This document shows, in pieces, positions 21,291-32,736 of a stretch of 64,000 nucleotides of DNA. The notes under the pieces were generated by a model that was not told the origin of the DNA, did not search any database, and worked only from the letters and a program-made list of their open reading frames with translations. Each line of letters starts with the position of its first letter. The first letter of the stretch is position 1. Both the position numbers and the translations under genes were made by a program. Source of the DNA: Metallyticus violacea (Eukaryota; Arthropoda; Insecta; Mantodea; Metallyticidae); NCBI GenBank assembly GCA_030762175.1, contig CM060846.1, positions 186,364,041 through 186,428,040 of the forward strand, written 5' to 3'.

Positions 21291-21860
21291 AACCTTATAA
21301 TTTAAAATTTAAATCGCAGCAATTAAGAGCGTGCTGAATATATGTATCTTGCTCCTTTTATATTCAGCTTAGCCAAATAGGGACCAAGAGTGATATATTT
21401 CTAGGCCAAACTTATATTCTCCGTGCGTTATTATTGAACTAGTATTTTGATGAATAAAGCGTTTCTGTACATATTCATGCAACGATTAGCTTTGGTTACA
21501 CACTCTCTAAAAGGATCGATTCCGTTTTATATCAAAAACTCCTTTCAGAATTTGGGAACGCCAAAACACAAAAGTTGCATTTCCAATTTACAGTATTAAA
21601 CAATATATTTTTGCATGTCAAACACGTATTTATAAAATTTTTTTCAGCGTGGCACTTTTTAAAACATCTTCGTTCCTCCAACGATATTTTTTTTTAGCAA
21701 AATAATACTTTATTTCTGGCATTTGTCCCACGTAGTTTGCATTATCTGCCGTGTTAAACAATTTTATTATTCCTCCAATTAAAATGTTTTGAAAAATTAG
21801 AAAATGCAAATGGTATGTAATTTAAAAAACTCAAAGAAAATCACAGTTCTATGCCTTATT

Positions 21861-22166
21861 CTATAAATTTTTTGCCTGTCCATTATGAGTTTCGGTTTCC
21901 ATCACCATGCATTTAAGCATAATTTGACCATCATAAGACGTTAAAATATTTGAAATCACGATGATGCTCTTGATATTCAAGAGCGATATATTAATATATT
22001 GAAACAATTCCCAAACTGGTTCATTTTTAAACACCCATTCTTTTACACGACAATTACTACATGTTTGTATAATTTCACAAATATCAATACAGTTATTGCA
22101 CGCTTGATAAAGTACGCACTGGTAAGGTTCATGTCCGAACGTCAGGTTCTGTGAATCGCAAGGCAT
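21861..22166 (-). CDS. Unknown small ORF upstream of the capsid remnant (copy A)
   Basis: This 101-residue frame begins MPCDSQNLTFGHEPYQCVLY and has a Cys-rich N-terminal half (seven Cys in the first 40 residues, arranged as CxxC-like pairs) and a hydrophobic ILTSYDGQIMLKCMVME stretch. A TATAAAG sequence lies 155 bp upstream on the same strand (22,321-22,328) and is also present in copy B. In B the start codon is lost but the C-terminal half is open (55,036-55,332). It precedes the capsid remnant in the same orientation and could be another gene of that element. I do not recognise it. Confidence 0.4.
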   Translation of the reverse strand: MPCDSQNLTFGHEPYQCVLYQACNNCIDICEIIQTCSNCRVKEWVFKNEPVWELFQYINISLLNIKSIIVISNILTSYDGQIMLKCMVMETETHNGQAKNL

Positions 22167-22320
22167 TTCTTGAGTACATTATATATGTATGTACAAAAAG
22201 GGAAAGGCTTTGCTCAGTTGTGGGCTATTATATGATCTCTCAAAGCAAAAATGATTTTATTTCGACCTATTTATTACACGTAGAGTAGTGTTTCTGCGCA
22301 TACGTGAGTAGTATGGGCTG

Positions 22321-22328
22321 CTTTATAT
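22321..22328 (-). promoter_or_regulatory. TATA-box-like motif before the small ORF
   Basis: The minus strand reads gggatataaagcagccc, a good TATA element in a C/G-rich setting. It lies 155 bp before the ATG at 22,166. The motif is conserved at 55,618-55,625 in copy B. There is no transcript evidence. Confidence 0.3.
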
Positions 22329-22483
22329 CCCGTCCCCAATTTAGGGGTTTGAAAAATTCACCCCTAAAACTACCCCTATTTGAAATGAGAGGTCCTAAAA
22401 CTAGCACCCTCCCCGGCCGCTGCCCCCGGCCCTACCTCAGCCCCCAGTTCCCACCCCCGTCCAACCTCCCGCTATAGTTTGTT

Positions 22484-22745
22484 ATTTAATTGCAATAAAA
22501 TGAAATAGAATAAAAACTCACTTTCTCGTAAAATTTCTACATGGTAAATTTTGTTTATACATTAATTTTAAAACTTTATTTGTTGGTAAGCATTCCCCTT
22601 AATACCACTATATAATGTTATTTAATTAAATATAATTGAAATAAATGAAATACAATGAAAATCTACTTATTGGTAAAAATGTTCTTTGGTAAATATTGTA
22701 TATAAATTAATTTTAAAAATATATTATTGGTTAAGCATTTCCTTA
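22484..22745. repeat. Two tandem ~135-bp units (copy A)
   Basis: Each unit contains gaaataaaatgaaat-like sequence, then a ttggtaaa segment, an attaattttaaa segment and a ttggtaagcatt end. The second unit starts near 22,620. Both units are also in copy B (55,817-56,080), so the tandem predates the duplication. Confidence 0.7.
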
Positions 22746-23172
22746 AATATTCGACCGGTAAACATTCTTCTGATAGGCGCAAATATATTAAAACCAGTTT
22801 TTAGGCAAGGTTAGCGCTGGCAATGCGGAAAAATAGTTTTTTGTTTCCTGCAAATGTAGGAAGGTTTTAATAGGTGAGTACAGGAAAATAATAAAACAGT
22901 AAAATTGGTTTACAGATAATATTTATTCAACTTTATAATACACCCAGTGCCGAGTTTAACTCGTTGCAAATAACATCGTATAGTATAAATCACGAAATAT
23001 TTTCTTTAGGAATTACAAAAGTACTGCTGCGAGAAGCGCTGTTAATGTAGTCTTTCACATCAAATGTAGCTAACATTTATTTTGCCATTTGGTGTTGCAG
23101 CATGTTAGCGTTGCACAATAGTTAGTTTATTTCATCTAGATTTAAAACAACGTGTTCTTGCCCACATTGCAT

Positions 23173-23472
23173 TCAGGCACGCTGTTCTTTGATGGTGCGT
23201 AGGTAAAATGCTTCTTCGATGCATCTGTAGGATTGGTCCTTGCAGAGGTGTTCTGCCAATTTTAATATATGATTTACTAGAGTTGTGAAATAATAATGGG
23301 AAAGCACCACGCACCCTTGTTTCACTCCACTAATTTCCACGTGAGCCTCGTAGTTTCTTCTTTTGTAGAAACCCAAGCTAATGTATCTGGAGAGATGACT
23401 GTAGAGAAAGTAGGTTCGGCGATGCAATACAGGTTTCGAATTGGAGATGAACGCTGGAACAGGACGGAACAT
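23173..23472 (-). pseudogene. Unknown 99-residue minus-strand ORF (copy A)
   Basis: The frame begins MFRPVPAFISNSKPVLHRRT and includes a KQGCVVLSHYYFTTLVNHIL segment. A stop then interrupts what may have continued (MQCGQEHVVLNLDEIN). In copy B the start and the first 67 residues remain open (56,227-56,430), then the sequence is deleted. It lies upstream of the capsid remnant in the same orientation, so it may belong to the same dead element. No known domain is recognised. Confidence 0.35.
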
Positions 23473-24411
23473 CCTGATCTGCTTGTCTCTAGCTTACCGA
23501 TCGCTTCAGCAAATGTTCATTCACTTGGTCTTTTATCACAGTTCGCAAAAATGTGCATTAGTAAGTACTACACTGTCAGGAGATAGTAATCAACGTATTA
23601 CGAACTGCGATATTTGTGATTATAACGCTAACGGCACCATACTGATGAGCATAATGACTCTCAAATTAAATACCGACTAATGGGCACATGAAGTGAACTG
23701 AGCAGAATGTCTGAACTGAATGCTCGAACTAATTTGACTGCCTTGACTGCGGAAACTGCTTGACTGGCGTGGCTTTCATTCTTCTATGATTTTTATAAAT
23801 GTTCCGGTTGGTCGGTAGCCCGACGCATTCGGTCTCTCAGATTGAGATTATAACGATGCTATTATTTGTTTTCTACGCTCTCCATATATTGAATAGCGAT
23901 CACGTGGTTCGCGATATTTCCTTTTAGGCGGATGTTTTCGCGCAATTTTTTCCCTTGGTACGGGTGGTGTATTTTCGCAATGGAATCTTTAACCTCTTTT
24001 TTTTTAATGTCCATTAGTGTACCTTTTAATCAAAAAATATACCTAAATGTTCTTTTTTAGGGTTGCGTATTGTCTCTTCCCCAGAAAAACATTTTCAAGG
24101 TTCCTTCGGACGACTTTTCTCACCTTTGTTAACTTCACCTAATGTTTGGTTTTTATGGCAGGTTTCCCCTAAAACCAAGAGGATCTGTTCTTTGTCTCTT
24201 TAGCTCAGGAAAGACGACCATGGTTGTAAAGACCCAACGTTTAGAATTTTTGGCATCACATACATTGCTTATATGGAACAACCATTTCTCTACTGAATCT
24301 GAAATATATCTGGGCAATTTGGTTATAATAATAATTTATTAAAATAGTTGGGATTACTTATGGTCTTATAAGCAAGGAAAACCAACTTCAGATCATGTCT
24401 GCTTATCATTA

Positions 24412-24690
24412 TTATTTGTTTGTTTATTTTCGGACGCACTTTAACATCTCAGGTCAACAGCGTCCCATTGAATTTAGGACGTGTAACGGCCGACAAATTT
24501 TGCACAGTGGCCTATTTTTTTCAGGCTTGAGGTTCTTTATCGTGTCATAAATGCACGACTTTACTTCACTTCAGAAAGATGCCATACTTAGGATTTTTAC
24601 GCCCAAAAATACATCGGTCCTGGCCAGGATAAACAGGATATCTTGGGTTTACGAGGGAAGTATGGTAACCACTATATCACCAGGATCAAC
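24412..24690 (-). mobile_element. tRNA-derived SINE, family 2 (A3)
   Basis: This has the same family body as A2: the cgtcccattgaatttaggac complement near the 3' end and caccaggatcaacg at the 5' end. The B box is poorly kept (ccaggataaacagg). It matches 57,322-57,604 in B. Confidence 0.75.
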
Positions 24691-25329
24691 GCTGAATATT
24701 ACATACTGTGCTGTAATATGATACTAAATGTACACGTGCTCTTTATTTCTAAATCTTTCTCATATAACGGCGGCATGGTTAGTGATGAGTATGGCGAACG
24801 TTTCCATTAGGCAATAGCAACAATGGGGAAAGCTACCAGGGAAAGGGACGCACTACCATTATATCGGACTATTGCAGCATAATGGCACACAATGCAACGC
24901 CAAGTTCAAAAGCGGGCTTGGAACCAAATATGTGTGTATTATGTACACATTACCCTATTATTTCACTAACTTTTCCACATCTCTCATAATTCTTAGCTAA
25001 CTGCATTTCAATTGTGATATTGTGATGCAATTCGAAATCTATAACGCATGGTAATTACTATGGATAAAATTTTACGACCTAAAACTCGTCATAACATACA
25101 AAAAATTATGATGTTATGACCTAAAATTTAAAAAATATGTCCAATAAACACAATATTAATATTTTAAAATGAGGTTAAATTTCTGTTGCAAAATAAACTA
25201 GTAGATGGGTATATGATAATAACCTGTTTATTTAAGAATAAAATGCACTCGATAAGCTATACTTTGGATTTTAATATTATACTTTTACTACATGAATCAG
25301 AATATAGTAAACATTTTTTTTTCAATAAC
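24691..25329. other. Duplicated AT-rich spacer
   Basis: This corresponds to 57,605-58,255 in B and includes a GC-richer patch (24,770-24,930). It lies downstream of the hAT pseudogene on that gene's strand. No gene is recognised. Confidence 0.4.
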
Positions 25330-26790
25330 TCCGATTTGCTTTAGTTCATGAGTTCCGTGTTACCATATTTAATGAATGCCTTTGCAAATTTTAAAATAGA
25401 AATATTTCTAATTTTAATAAAGAACGGCTTGTATTTCAAAAAAATTCTTTCTAGTTCTTCTGGCGTATTTAAAAGAGGTTTGTTTTTAAAATGGACAATA
25501 TCTTTTGAATCTAAATCTAAATATTTTAAAATTTTTTCAACCGATAAAATCAATTAAATGGAACATAGTGTATTCTACTCTTTCGTTTTCTCCTCCAACA
25601 CCTTTTCCATTATCTTTGACACTTATTTTCCAACTTTACTACAAACAGCTTCTAATTTATTCACATTTGTTTTCTCCCCTGGTCTATCTGCTTCACTAGT
25701 GAAACTTATGATTGATCCAAAATAGATTTGGCAGTAGGAATAAATCCAAATTTACATTTTATATAGTAAAGTTTGCCTGATATTTGAGCATTAGACATTA
25801 ATTCTTGGTTTAGCCCAATTGAAGCTCCATAGCTATCGACTCAATCAACAATGCTTTTCACAACGTTGAAGTTCTGGCAATAATAGTTGCAGGTATTAAT
25901 CCAGGACCGCCATCTTGTCAATATGGGAGATGGTGGTAAGGAAATGTCTGCAGCTACCAACTTATGTCTGCAATGTGTGAGGGGGTTTTCAAGAGTACAT
26001 TTTTGACACACGCAAAAAATTTATCAACTACATTTAATTTACTACGAATCACTTCTGCAACTCTGTGAAACGAGTGCGCTAAACTAGTCACATGCACCAT
26101 TTTACTGTCTAATGTTATTTGTGGATTGGCAACTTTCACCATATAACTAGCAGCGTGCGTTACGAAGAGTAAGTGCATTGTCATGCTGAACTCCTTCGGG
26201 CATTATGGTATCCATAGATTTGTGAACATTTTTCTTCAATTAAAAATTCCACATGACATTCGCAAAATATACCATTCGCTGGATTTTGTGGTTTCGTCAA
26301 TTGATACCCATATTTCTTTATTTGCACCCCGTTGTCCGATTTGTTGCACTGTTTTCTCGTAACTTTGGCCAATGTATTGCTCTCCTAATGTGCAAGAATC
26401 AGGAGGAGATTAATTGCTTGTATTTTTCTTGGAACTCACGCAAATTTGGATAGTTCAGTTAAATAAAGGAATGTCAGGACAAAGTAAAGCTGTGGAAAGT
26501 TCCTTGCAAAATGGTGAATAAGATTGGTGTGATTCTCCCAGGTGCATTTTCTGTAGTGCTTTTCATTTTCAATTTGTTATAGTTCACGTTTATGTTTCTC
26601 TGTTACCAAATGCTACTGAACGTTAAGTAAATTCTTCGCATTTAGCTTAGTTCGCACATTTTAAAATAGAGTATTTTAGTATTTGTGGAAAATACTTTCT
26701 CATCGTATTGAGACCGGAAATGTTCCATTTTTTTAATACTTGCTCTAACTTCAGGCATTTCTTTGGGCTATACTGCACACAATTACGACT
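25330..26790 (-). pseudogene. hAT-family transposase pseudogene (copy A)
   Basis: Minus-strand fragments in order are an N-terminal MPEVRASIKKMEHFRSQYDE with a decayed zinc finger, the DDE region around WVSIDETT (near 26,300; the Asp that follows in copy B is Lys here), MVHVTSLAHSFHRVAEVIRS (about 26,100), PILTRW-like sequence, and a C-terminal part ending in KYKPFFIKIRNISILKFAKA. It has at least six stops or frameshifts. The family is the hAT group with a CGGBP1-like BED finger, which cuts and pastes DNA. The copy in B (58,273-59,700) has different lesions. Confidence 0.75.
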
Positions 26791-29439
26791 AAAAAAAGAT
26801 TAAATAACACAATGAGATAGTTGTCTGCATTACGATGTCCACAAAGCCTTATGCAACTTCCTGCTGATAGTCCATAGTTTTACGATAAGCGTACACAAAG
26901 TCAAAGATGCATAATGTTGAAAATCATATTGTGTATTCACACGACATAGTTGAGGAAGGCAGATATTCTTGCCATTTCCAGGAAAAAAAAAAATAAGATG
27001 GGTAATTCTGATAAATGTAACACGTAAGAAAACATTGCTTGAAAATGCTGCAAACTTTTTGAAATACTGAAAATATAAGAATATTACCACTTACTTACTA
27101 AAATATACTCCTTCAGAGAGAAATGTCCATATATTTATAAATATGACTAAATAAATCACATCAATCAAAATAGTTTTTCATAACAAGTATTTATGTGCAC
27201 TTAAGGAACATATAAGCCTTGCCGAAAAAAAAAATGTTCTCCGTCATAAAAATCTTAGACCTAGTAATTAAATAAGAGAGGAAAAACTATGTTTTATTTT
27301 AATTTTATTGCACAAGAGTACTATTTATCCTATGAACACCTTTTGGGGGGAAAAAATGGCTGAAATAAAATCATTACATCTGTAATTTAAATATTATATT
27401 TGCTTTGTAACATTGACATCTTAATATTTTATGTACTCTACTCCTTATTCTATGATATTTAGAATTATAGATATGCAATAATGGTTGTTAATATTCCCTA
27501 GCCAAGACAAGACCCGATGGAGCGGTTGCATAAAAAAAGAGTGTGTTGTTTGATGTTGAACTTTGTGCTCTCCAGCATAAAGCTTAGTGGCGCCTCTAAT
27601 TAAAGCCTGCACATGTAGACCTTTCCAATGGTGCAATTTAAATGCATATATTCTGTGTTCTTTTGAAATGTTAGCCCTTGTGCAGGTTTCGATTCGATTA
27701 TTTGATGTATAGGTACGTTGTGGTATTGGTTTCACCTTGGGCTAGAATTATATGGTGTGCTGAGGAATATAGACTTTCATAAATAATAGGTCACGTAATA
27801 TGGCGGTTATTCGTATTATAGTATCCATTATTCACGTTCATTTGTATTGACTTCTGTTATGCTATACCGGGTATTTCCTGCAGTTTGCAAAAAAATGGCA
27901 TACAAATTTAAAATTTTGGTGCCTTAAAAATGCTAGTATTTCTTTTAAAATGTTTATAAATGAATAGTTTAACAACTTTTATGCAAAATAGCTTCATCCC
28001 ATTCACTCTTAACGTTTACTTGTGATACATACCTAGAACTAGTAATATTTTAACAGTACACAAAATACTTCAAACAGTTTCATACCCTTCCCAAGAGCAT
28101 GTATATAGAGCACTTTTCAGCTAACCTCACCTAAAGCGGAAGAAAAATATAGTTTTATATAACTTGGTATATAATTTTTGTAAATTTACAGGAATTATAT
28201 GTAAACACATGCACTTTCGGCATATGGTTCACACAATTTATTCTACGGTCTTTCGTTCTAGCAAATACGGCAAGACAGTGATAATGTTCCGGGGAAAGAC
28301 TATACGCACAGCTGCTGTGGCTTAACCTTAAAACTTTATACCGCTGTCATATAAATAACTAAATATACCAGTTAATAAAATAATCAGCTCATTTTTGTAC
28401 CACACATAAACTAGTTGATCATGATAAAATATGCCATCATATTATGTTAAGAGAGAAAATTTTGAATTTTTAATCCAAGTTCATAAATATTCATAATGCA
28501 TTTCTACAGCGATCATGTGATAACATGCTGCATAACCAGCACTTACATGTGATATTCCATTTTTTGAAAACTAAATTTTCTGAATATCTTCATTAGTAAT
28601 AATTTCAATGTTTTATACACTCAACTACATGAAAATTATTATGGTATATATAGACCAATTTCCGAATTAGGAATTTTAACCAGAAATTGACTCTAATCTC
28701 AGTACAACAGTTAATATTTTAAGTTTCATGTACTGACTGGTATCTTCTTCATCACCTACTTATTCTCCTTGGCGCTACATTTAGAGGGAGGATTCAACGT
28801 GCCGCAGAGGTCTCTATTTCCTTTACTTCTGACTCACGACTTTATTAAAAATAGCAGTATTTTAGGGGGGCATGTGACAGCATATAACTAGCTTAAGGGA
28901 CCCCCCAGATGGAAGGGTACCAATCTCTGTATCAAGCAGCTTCCCAATTATTCTGAGTGAACTGCATTCTAGTCTTCCCGAGTTTATAAACAAACTGTTA
29001 ATAAGGTACTAGGAATTGAACCCTCTGGTCCAGTTGTCAGCAACGCTTACAATCAGAACGAGGGTGTGTTAAATGATTTGTCACTGCTAGTTTTAAAGTT
29101 TTTAAATTTATTTAGATCAGTATGGGTTTTCTTTTACCTTTTCCTATAATTATAAAAAAGTCGATTCAATATTGTAATAATCACCATTGTAACATGAGCA
29201 AACATTATTATATTGTTTCATAATTCAGTTTTAGCGCTTACATGATATCAACCCATTTCCTAATTTTTTGGGATTCCTTGTGTCTCTTAATTCTCACAGT
29301 CGCATCAGCAGGATGTTGCAAAATATATAATTTAAAATTAGTAAACCTTTTCTGTTATAGTTCAATACCTAATTCAACACTTATGAACAATTATTAACAG
29401 ATAAATTTAAAACACGAAATAAAATTTGCACGTTCGTTA
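26791..29439. other. Duplicated non-coding region
   Basis: This matches 59,760-62,530 in B after allowing for the SINE there. A minus-strand frame at 27,445-27,735 and its B counterpart (60,690-60,935) share HITxPIxxESLYxSAHHI-like sequence and QGETNTTTYLY, but in shifted frames. They are not convincingly coding. Nothing else is recognised. Confidence 0.4.
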
Positions 29440-30110
29440 TAAATTTACTGCAGGCATTACATCAGATTACATCTAATTCAAATTTATTTGTGGCATCATG
29501 TCAGAAATGACTGGATAAACAGGTACCTGGGGCTGTAAGTCATACTGTATTAGGAATAAATGCAGCCAACTCAATTCAATGTTTACTAAGCTTAGGAATT
29601 GTACTGGAACGCTTTGATTTATATTTTCAATGAAACTTAAATACAGTGCCCAAAAAGTAGCCACTATCATTACGCACAGCATTACATATTTTAAATTAGA
29701 TCCCCATAGATATCACGGGTGTAGACGTTGATTTAAAAAGAACAGTTCAATTTTACCAATTTTTGTTGCGGGTTCCCCTTCAGTAACATGTATCAAATAA
29801 CTTATTTTATGATTGTTACATCCCAGATTACAAATCACTACCCCAGGGCTGAATCCAGTTTAAATTATTTTGAAAATAATTTCAAAATCACTCCTTTTAA
29901 ACAAAAAGATGCCTATATTCATTTATTAAATTATACTCTACAACTTGATTCCAATTTACCGTAATTATTAAGAGTAAGATAATTGTTTTCAGGAATTTTT
30001 TCACTATGCTTTCCTTAATTAGTAAAAAACAAACAATCACATTCTTCTCCATCATCATGTATAATATTGTCCTTAAGAGATAATTTGCATATCTCCACTA
30101 ATTCCGCATG
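29440..30110. other. Unusually conserved non-coding block (copy A)
   Basis: Compared with 62,530-63,195, this block shows only about 1-3% difference by eye over some 650 bp and almost no indels. Sequence on either side, and most of the rest of the tail, is nearer 5-10% with many indels. A 69-residue minus frame here (29,473-29,682) is broken by a stop in B, so protein coding does not explain it. See the findings. Confidence 0.55.
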
Positions 30111-30775
30111 GTCTGAAGCACATATCTTCTCGGTTTGTAACTTTACATTTAATAGCTATTTTAATTAACCACAGGAGAAACATGAAAATAAAAAAGAAAC
30201 ATTTAAAGTGAAAGCTATTATATATTCACCGTAAATATATTACCTGCTTTTATTCTTGAAAAAATTGTTAAATGCCTTTCAAATATACCAGTGATGTGTT
30301 GCTAGGGTTCTCAAAAATTTCAGCACTTTACAGCCTCCTTATACAGTTTGAACATTCGTTCACGCAATCGGTTTGGTGAGGTGCGGCATGCCGGGGAGCG
30401 GGCTGCTACGTCGGCAGTGTGGTACTGGCCCAAAATTTCAACACACACTGAAGCCTCGCACTGCGGTTGCATAGCTTTGCTGACCAGTCCCGCGTTCGAG
30501 TCAAGCAATGCAAACTATCTAATTGTAATCTCTTAAATGAAATTTTTTTGTTTCATTTTACATGTATACAAGTTTTTTTTTCATTGATAGAAACCTACGC
30601 CCCCATTTGTCCAGAAATTTAGTATTAAATCTATATTTGTGTTGATGAGTCTTGCATTACTAAGAACATTGTACAAATTCTGAATATTATCTGATTTAAA
30701 ATATTTTCATGAATATTGTTTCTCTTTTAAGAACTGCTTTCTTCTAAGATTTATTGTTACATTGCAGTTTGACAT

Positions 30776-30777
<2 letters not shown>
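30111..30777. other. Duplicated end of the tail with a GC-richer patch
   Basis: This is shared with 63,196-63,905. A GC-richer patch at 30,330-30,500 is open on both strands for about 60 residues in both copies. It shares the phrase caaaatttcaacacac with 800-830 and 39,660-39,690. It looks like part of a dispersed repeat rather than a gene. Confidence 0.35.
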
Positions 30778-30813
<36 letters not shown>

Positions 30814-30993
30814 CACTAATAATAAAAGTAGATAAAGATAAAACACTGACAAAGAGTCACACTTTAAATTGCTATATTTCGAACTACTGCGAGTTCTTCA
30901 ATGGCAAGAAGATATCAATAGTTTGAAATATAGCAATTTCAAGTGTGACTCTTTCTCAGTGTTTTACCTTTATCTACTTTTATTATTAATGTT
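30778..30993. mobile_element. Foldback (palindromic) element in a (TA)n array
   Basis: The left arm 30,812-30,886 and right arm 30,919-30,993 are inverted complements over about 75 bp with only about five mismatches, separated by a 32-nt loop. The left arm follows a (TA)n run (30,778-30,809), and another TA run lies at 31,045-31,064. Copy B continues from its TA run (63,909-63,930) into different sequence, so the palindrome is absent there. It could be a miniature inverted-repeat element that targets TA, or a hairpin made by template switching. Confidence 0.7.
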
Positions 30994-31245
30994 AATTTGT
31001 TACATTGTTAATAGTATTTCTTTATTTTTATTTTTCATTAACATTATATATATATATATATATCAATTCTATTTTCCAATAACTATGGCTTCTATCTTAT
31101 GACCACTTATACGTCCATGATTTGACAAGAATAAGACCAATAGATTTTCTTGTCGCAAAACAAGAGCGCAATGTCGCAGTGGTTATTGCGTGAAAGAGAC
31201 TAACTAGAGTGGGTTAGACATTTTTTAACAATTCGTTCTTGGGCC

Positions 31246-31930
31246 ATGGCTGAATACAGGGAAAATGCTACCGAAAGCAGGGAAAATAAAAGAGTCGATG
31301 ATCCTTGTGTATACAACATTTTCAGCGATCGAACGAAAATTGTAAACACATTTTTGTGGAAATGTATATTATGTGGTGTACGTATAGGAGAAGATCGTCT
31401 TGTGGATCCACTTGAAAAATTGCAAGGCAAAATACGTCGACTAGCAATTGATGCTAAACATAGAGGAATCAGAAGAGCACAAAAAGGGTTTACTCGCTCA
31501 TAGTGATCCTCACAAAGAGCACAAACCACATCAGAGCACTGGTGCCTACCGTAAAGGAAGTAAGAACGTAAAAGCTGGAGAGGAAATAAGTAAAGCTAGT
31601 GTTGACATTCCATTGGAAAGTTTGACTTTCGAAGGCAAGAATGAACTTCTAGCAACAATTTGTGGCGTGAAGTCTAAATTCTCCGGCAAGCCTTGTAGAA
31701 AATCGGTGAGATGCGTCTGGTATACAGACAAAATTTGTAGGGCTCTTCGCGCGTAATTTCTTAACCCTCCAGTGAAGCAGGCTATTGAAGAATTTTCCAA
31801 CACTTCTTCTGGGCATTGTGCAGAACGTGCTATGGACGATGGCAGCTCCTCGTCTCCAGAACTTGACATTAAGAATTTGTTTTTGTGGGAATCGGAAGGA
31901 GAGGAGAATGAACAGAGGGATGCATTTTGA
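31246..31930 (+). pseudogene. Unknown intronless ORF, interrupted
   Basis: Two overlapping plus frames read as one broken gene. The first (31,246-31,503, 85 residues) starts MAEYRENATESRENKRVDDP and includes KCILCG. The second (to 31,756) carries HKKGLLAHSDPHKEHKPHQS and EISKASVDIPLESLTFEGKN. After one stop the same frame goes on with PPVKQAIEEFSNTSSG to an acidic end (ESEGEENEQRDAF) at 31,930. The shift falls near an A run at 31,482-31,486. It lies in the unique spacer between copies A and C. No known domain is recognised. It could be a processed pseudogene or a gene of an unrecognised element. Confidence 0.45.
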
Positions 31931-32489
31931 AAAGCATTCATTGCATATTTATAACGTCAGTATATCAGGAAGTGGCAGAATCTGAGTGCTTTAATATTGT
32001 ATGTCCACATTTATCTATGTTCAGCAACTTAGATTAATTGAACATTTATACAATGTTTATTTTCAATTAAGGATGGTGCATAAATTATTGTATATAATAT
32101 ATAAACGAGGAGAATAATGGCAGATACAATTAGAAGGATATCTTGAGTGAGAGGATTAGTTTATTCATAAACTTTAATAAAACTTCTTCTTTATAACACA
32201 AATCCATACATTCATAGCATGCAACTCGTTCATACCTTTATGATGATAACGGAAGCATTTAGCTATAAGTAGACTGCATTTAATTTTTCATTCAAACCGT
32301 TAGAGTGCTAATCTCTTCATTCTTGGTTTTCCAGAACAAAGGATGAGGATGTTATTTCCTGAATACATAGACCACAAAAGTCATTTGTTTTGTTTATATT
32401 AGATGACAATATTTTTTAAATGTATACGACTTGTAAGTAAATTACATATTCACAAAACAATTTATAACAGAGTTTAATTTTATGACATC
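31931..32489. other. AT-rich spacer between copies A and C
   Basis: No similarity to A or B was noticed, and no reading frame or structured repeat was found. Confidence 0.4.
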
Positions 32490-32736
32490 TTCAGTGGTTT
32501 ACCAAATTAGTGACTCACATATATTTAAGCCTTGCAACCAGGCCTACTAATCCCTGAAGAATAACTTGTTACATCAACAAACACCTCATTGCAGCAATTT
32601 AAATAATAGGACTACAAGCATTTTTTTTTTTTTTTTTTTTTTTTTTACTTCAAGGTAGAGTGAACTGGAAGATGAACAGAGAGTGCTTTATAGATAAAAT
32701 ATGCCTGTTTTGACATTGTAATAATCTAATTAATAA

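Larger units (their letters stand above)
1..30809. repeat. Segmental duplication, copy A (head plus tail)
   Basis: This stretch matches copy B (38,660-64,000) collinearly. Anchor pairs are 640-840 with 39,505-39,705, 6,590-7,760 with 40,830-41,990, 11,313-13,010 with 43,563-45,045, 14,687-15,650 with 48,025-49,010, and 15,650-30,800 with 49,010-63,900. Copy A carries two large private insertions (LINE 1,872-6,355 and PLE 9,420-11,312). It also has about 220 bp at 885-1,100 and about 220 bp at 11,940-12,160 that B lacks. Between 13,010 and 14,686 it follows copy C (from about 35,370) rather than B. The left limit lies outside the window. Confidence 0.85.

Noticed and set aside
24142..24342. 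SSGKTT in a plus-strand frame, resembling a Walker A of a packaging ATPase
   Set aside because: It lies on the opposite strand from the capsid remnant, has no Walker B or hydrophobic context, and is not kept in the matching region of copy B.
29473..29682. 69-residue minus-strand ORF inside the conserved block
   Set aside because: Copy B has a stop at the TTT-TGG position despite near-identity, so coding selection is not supported.
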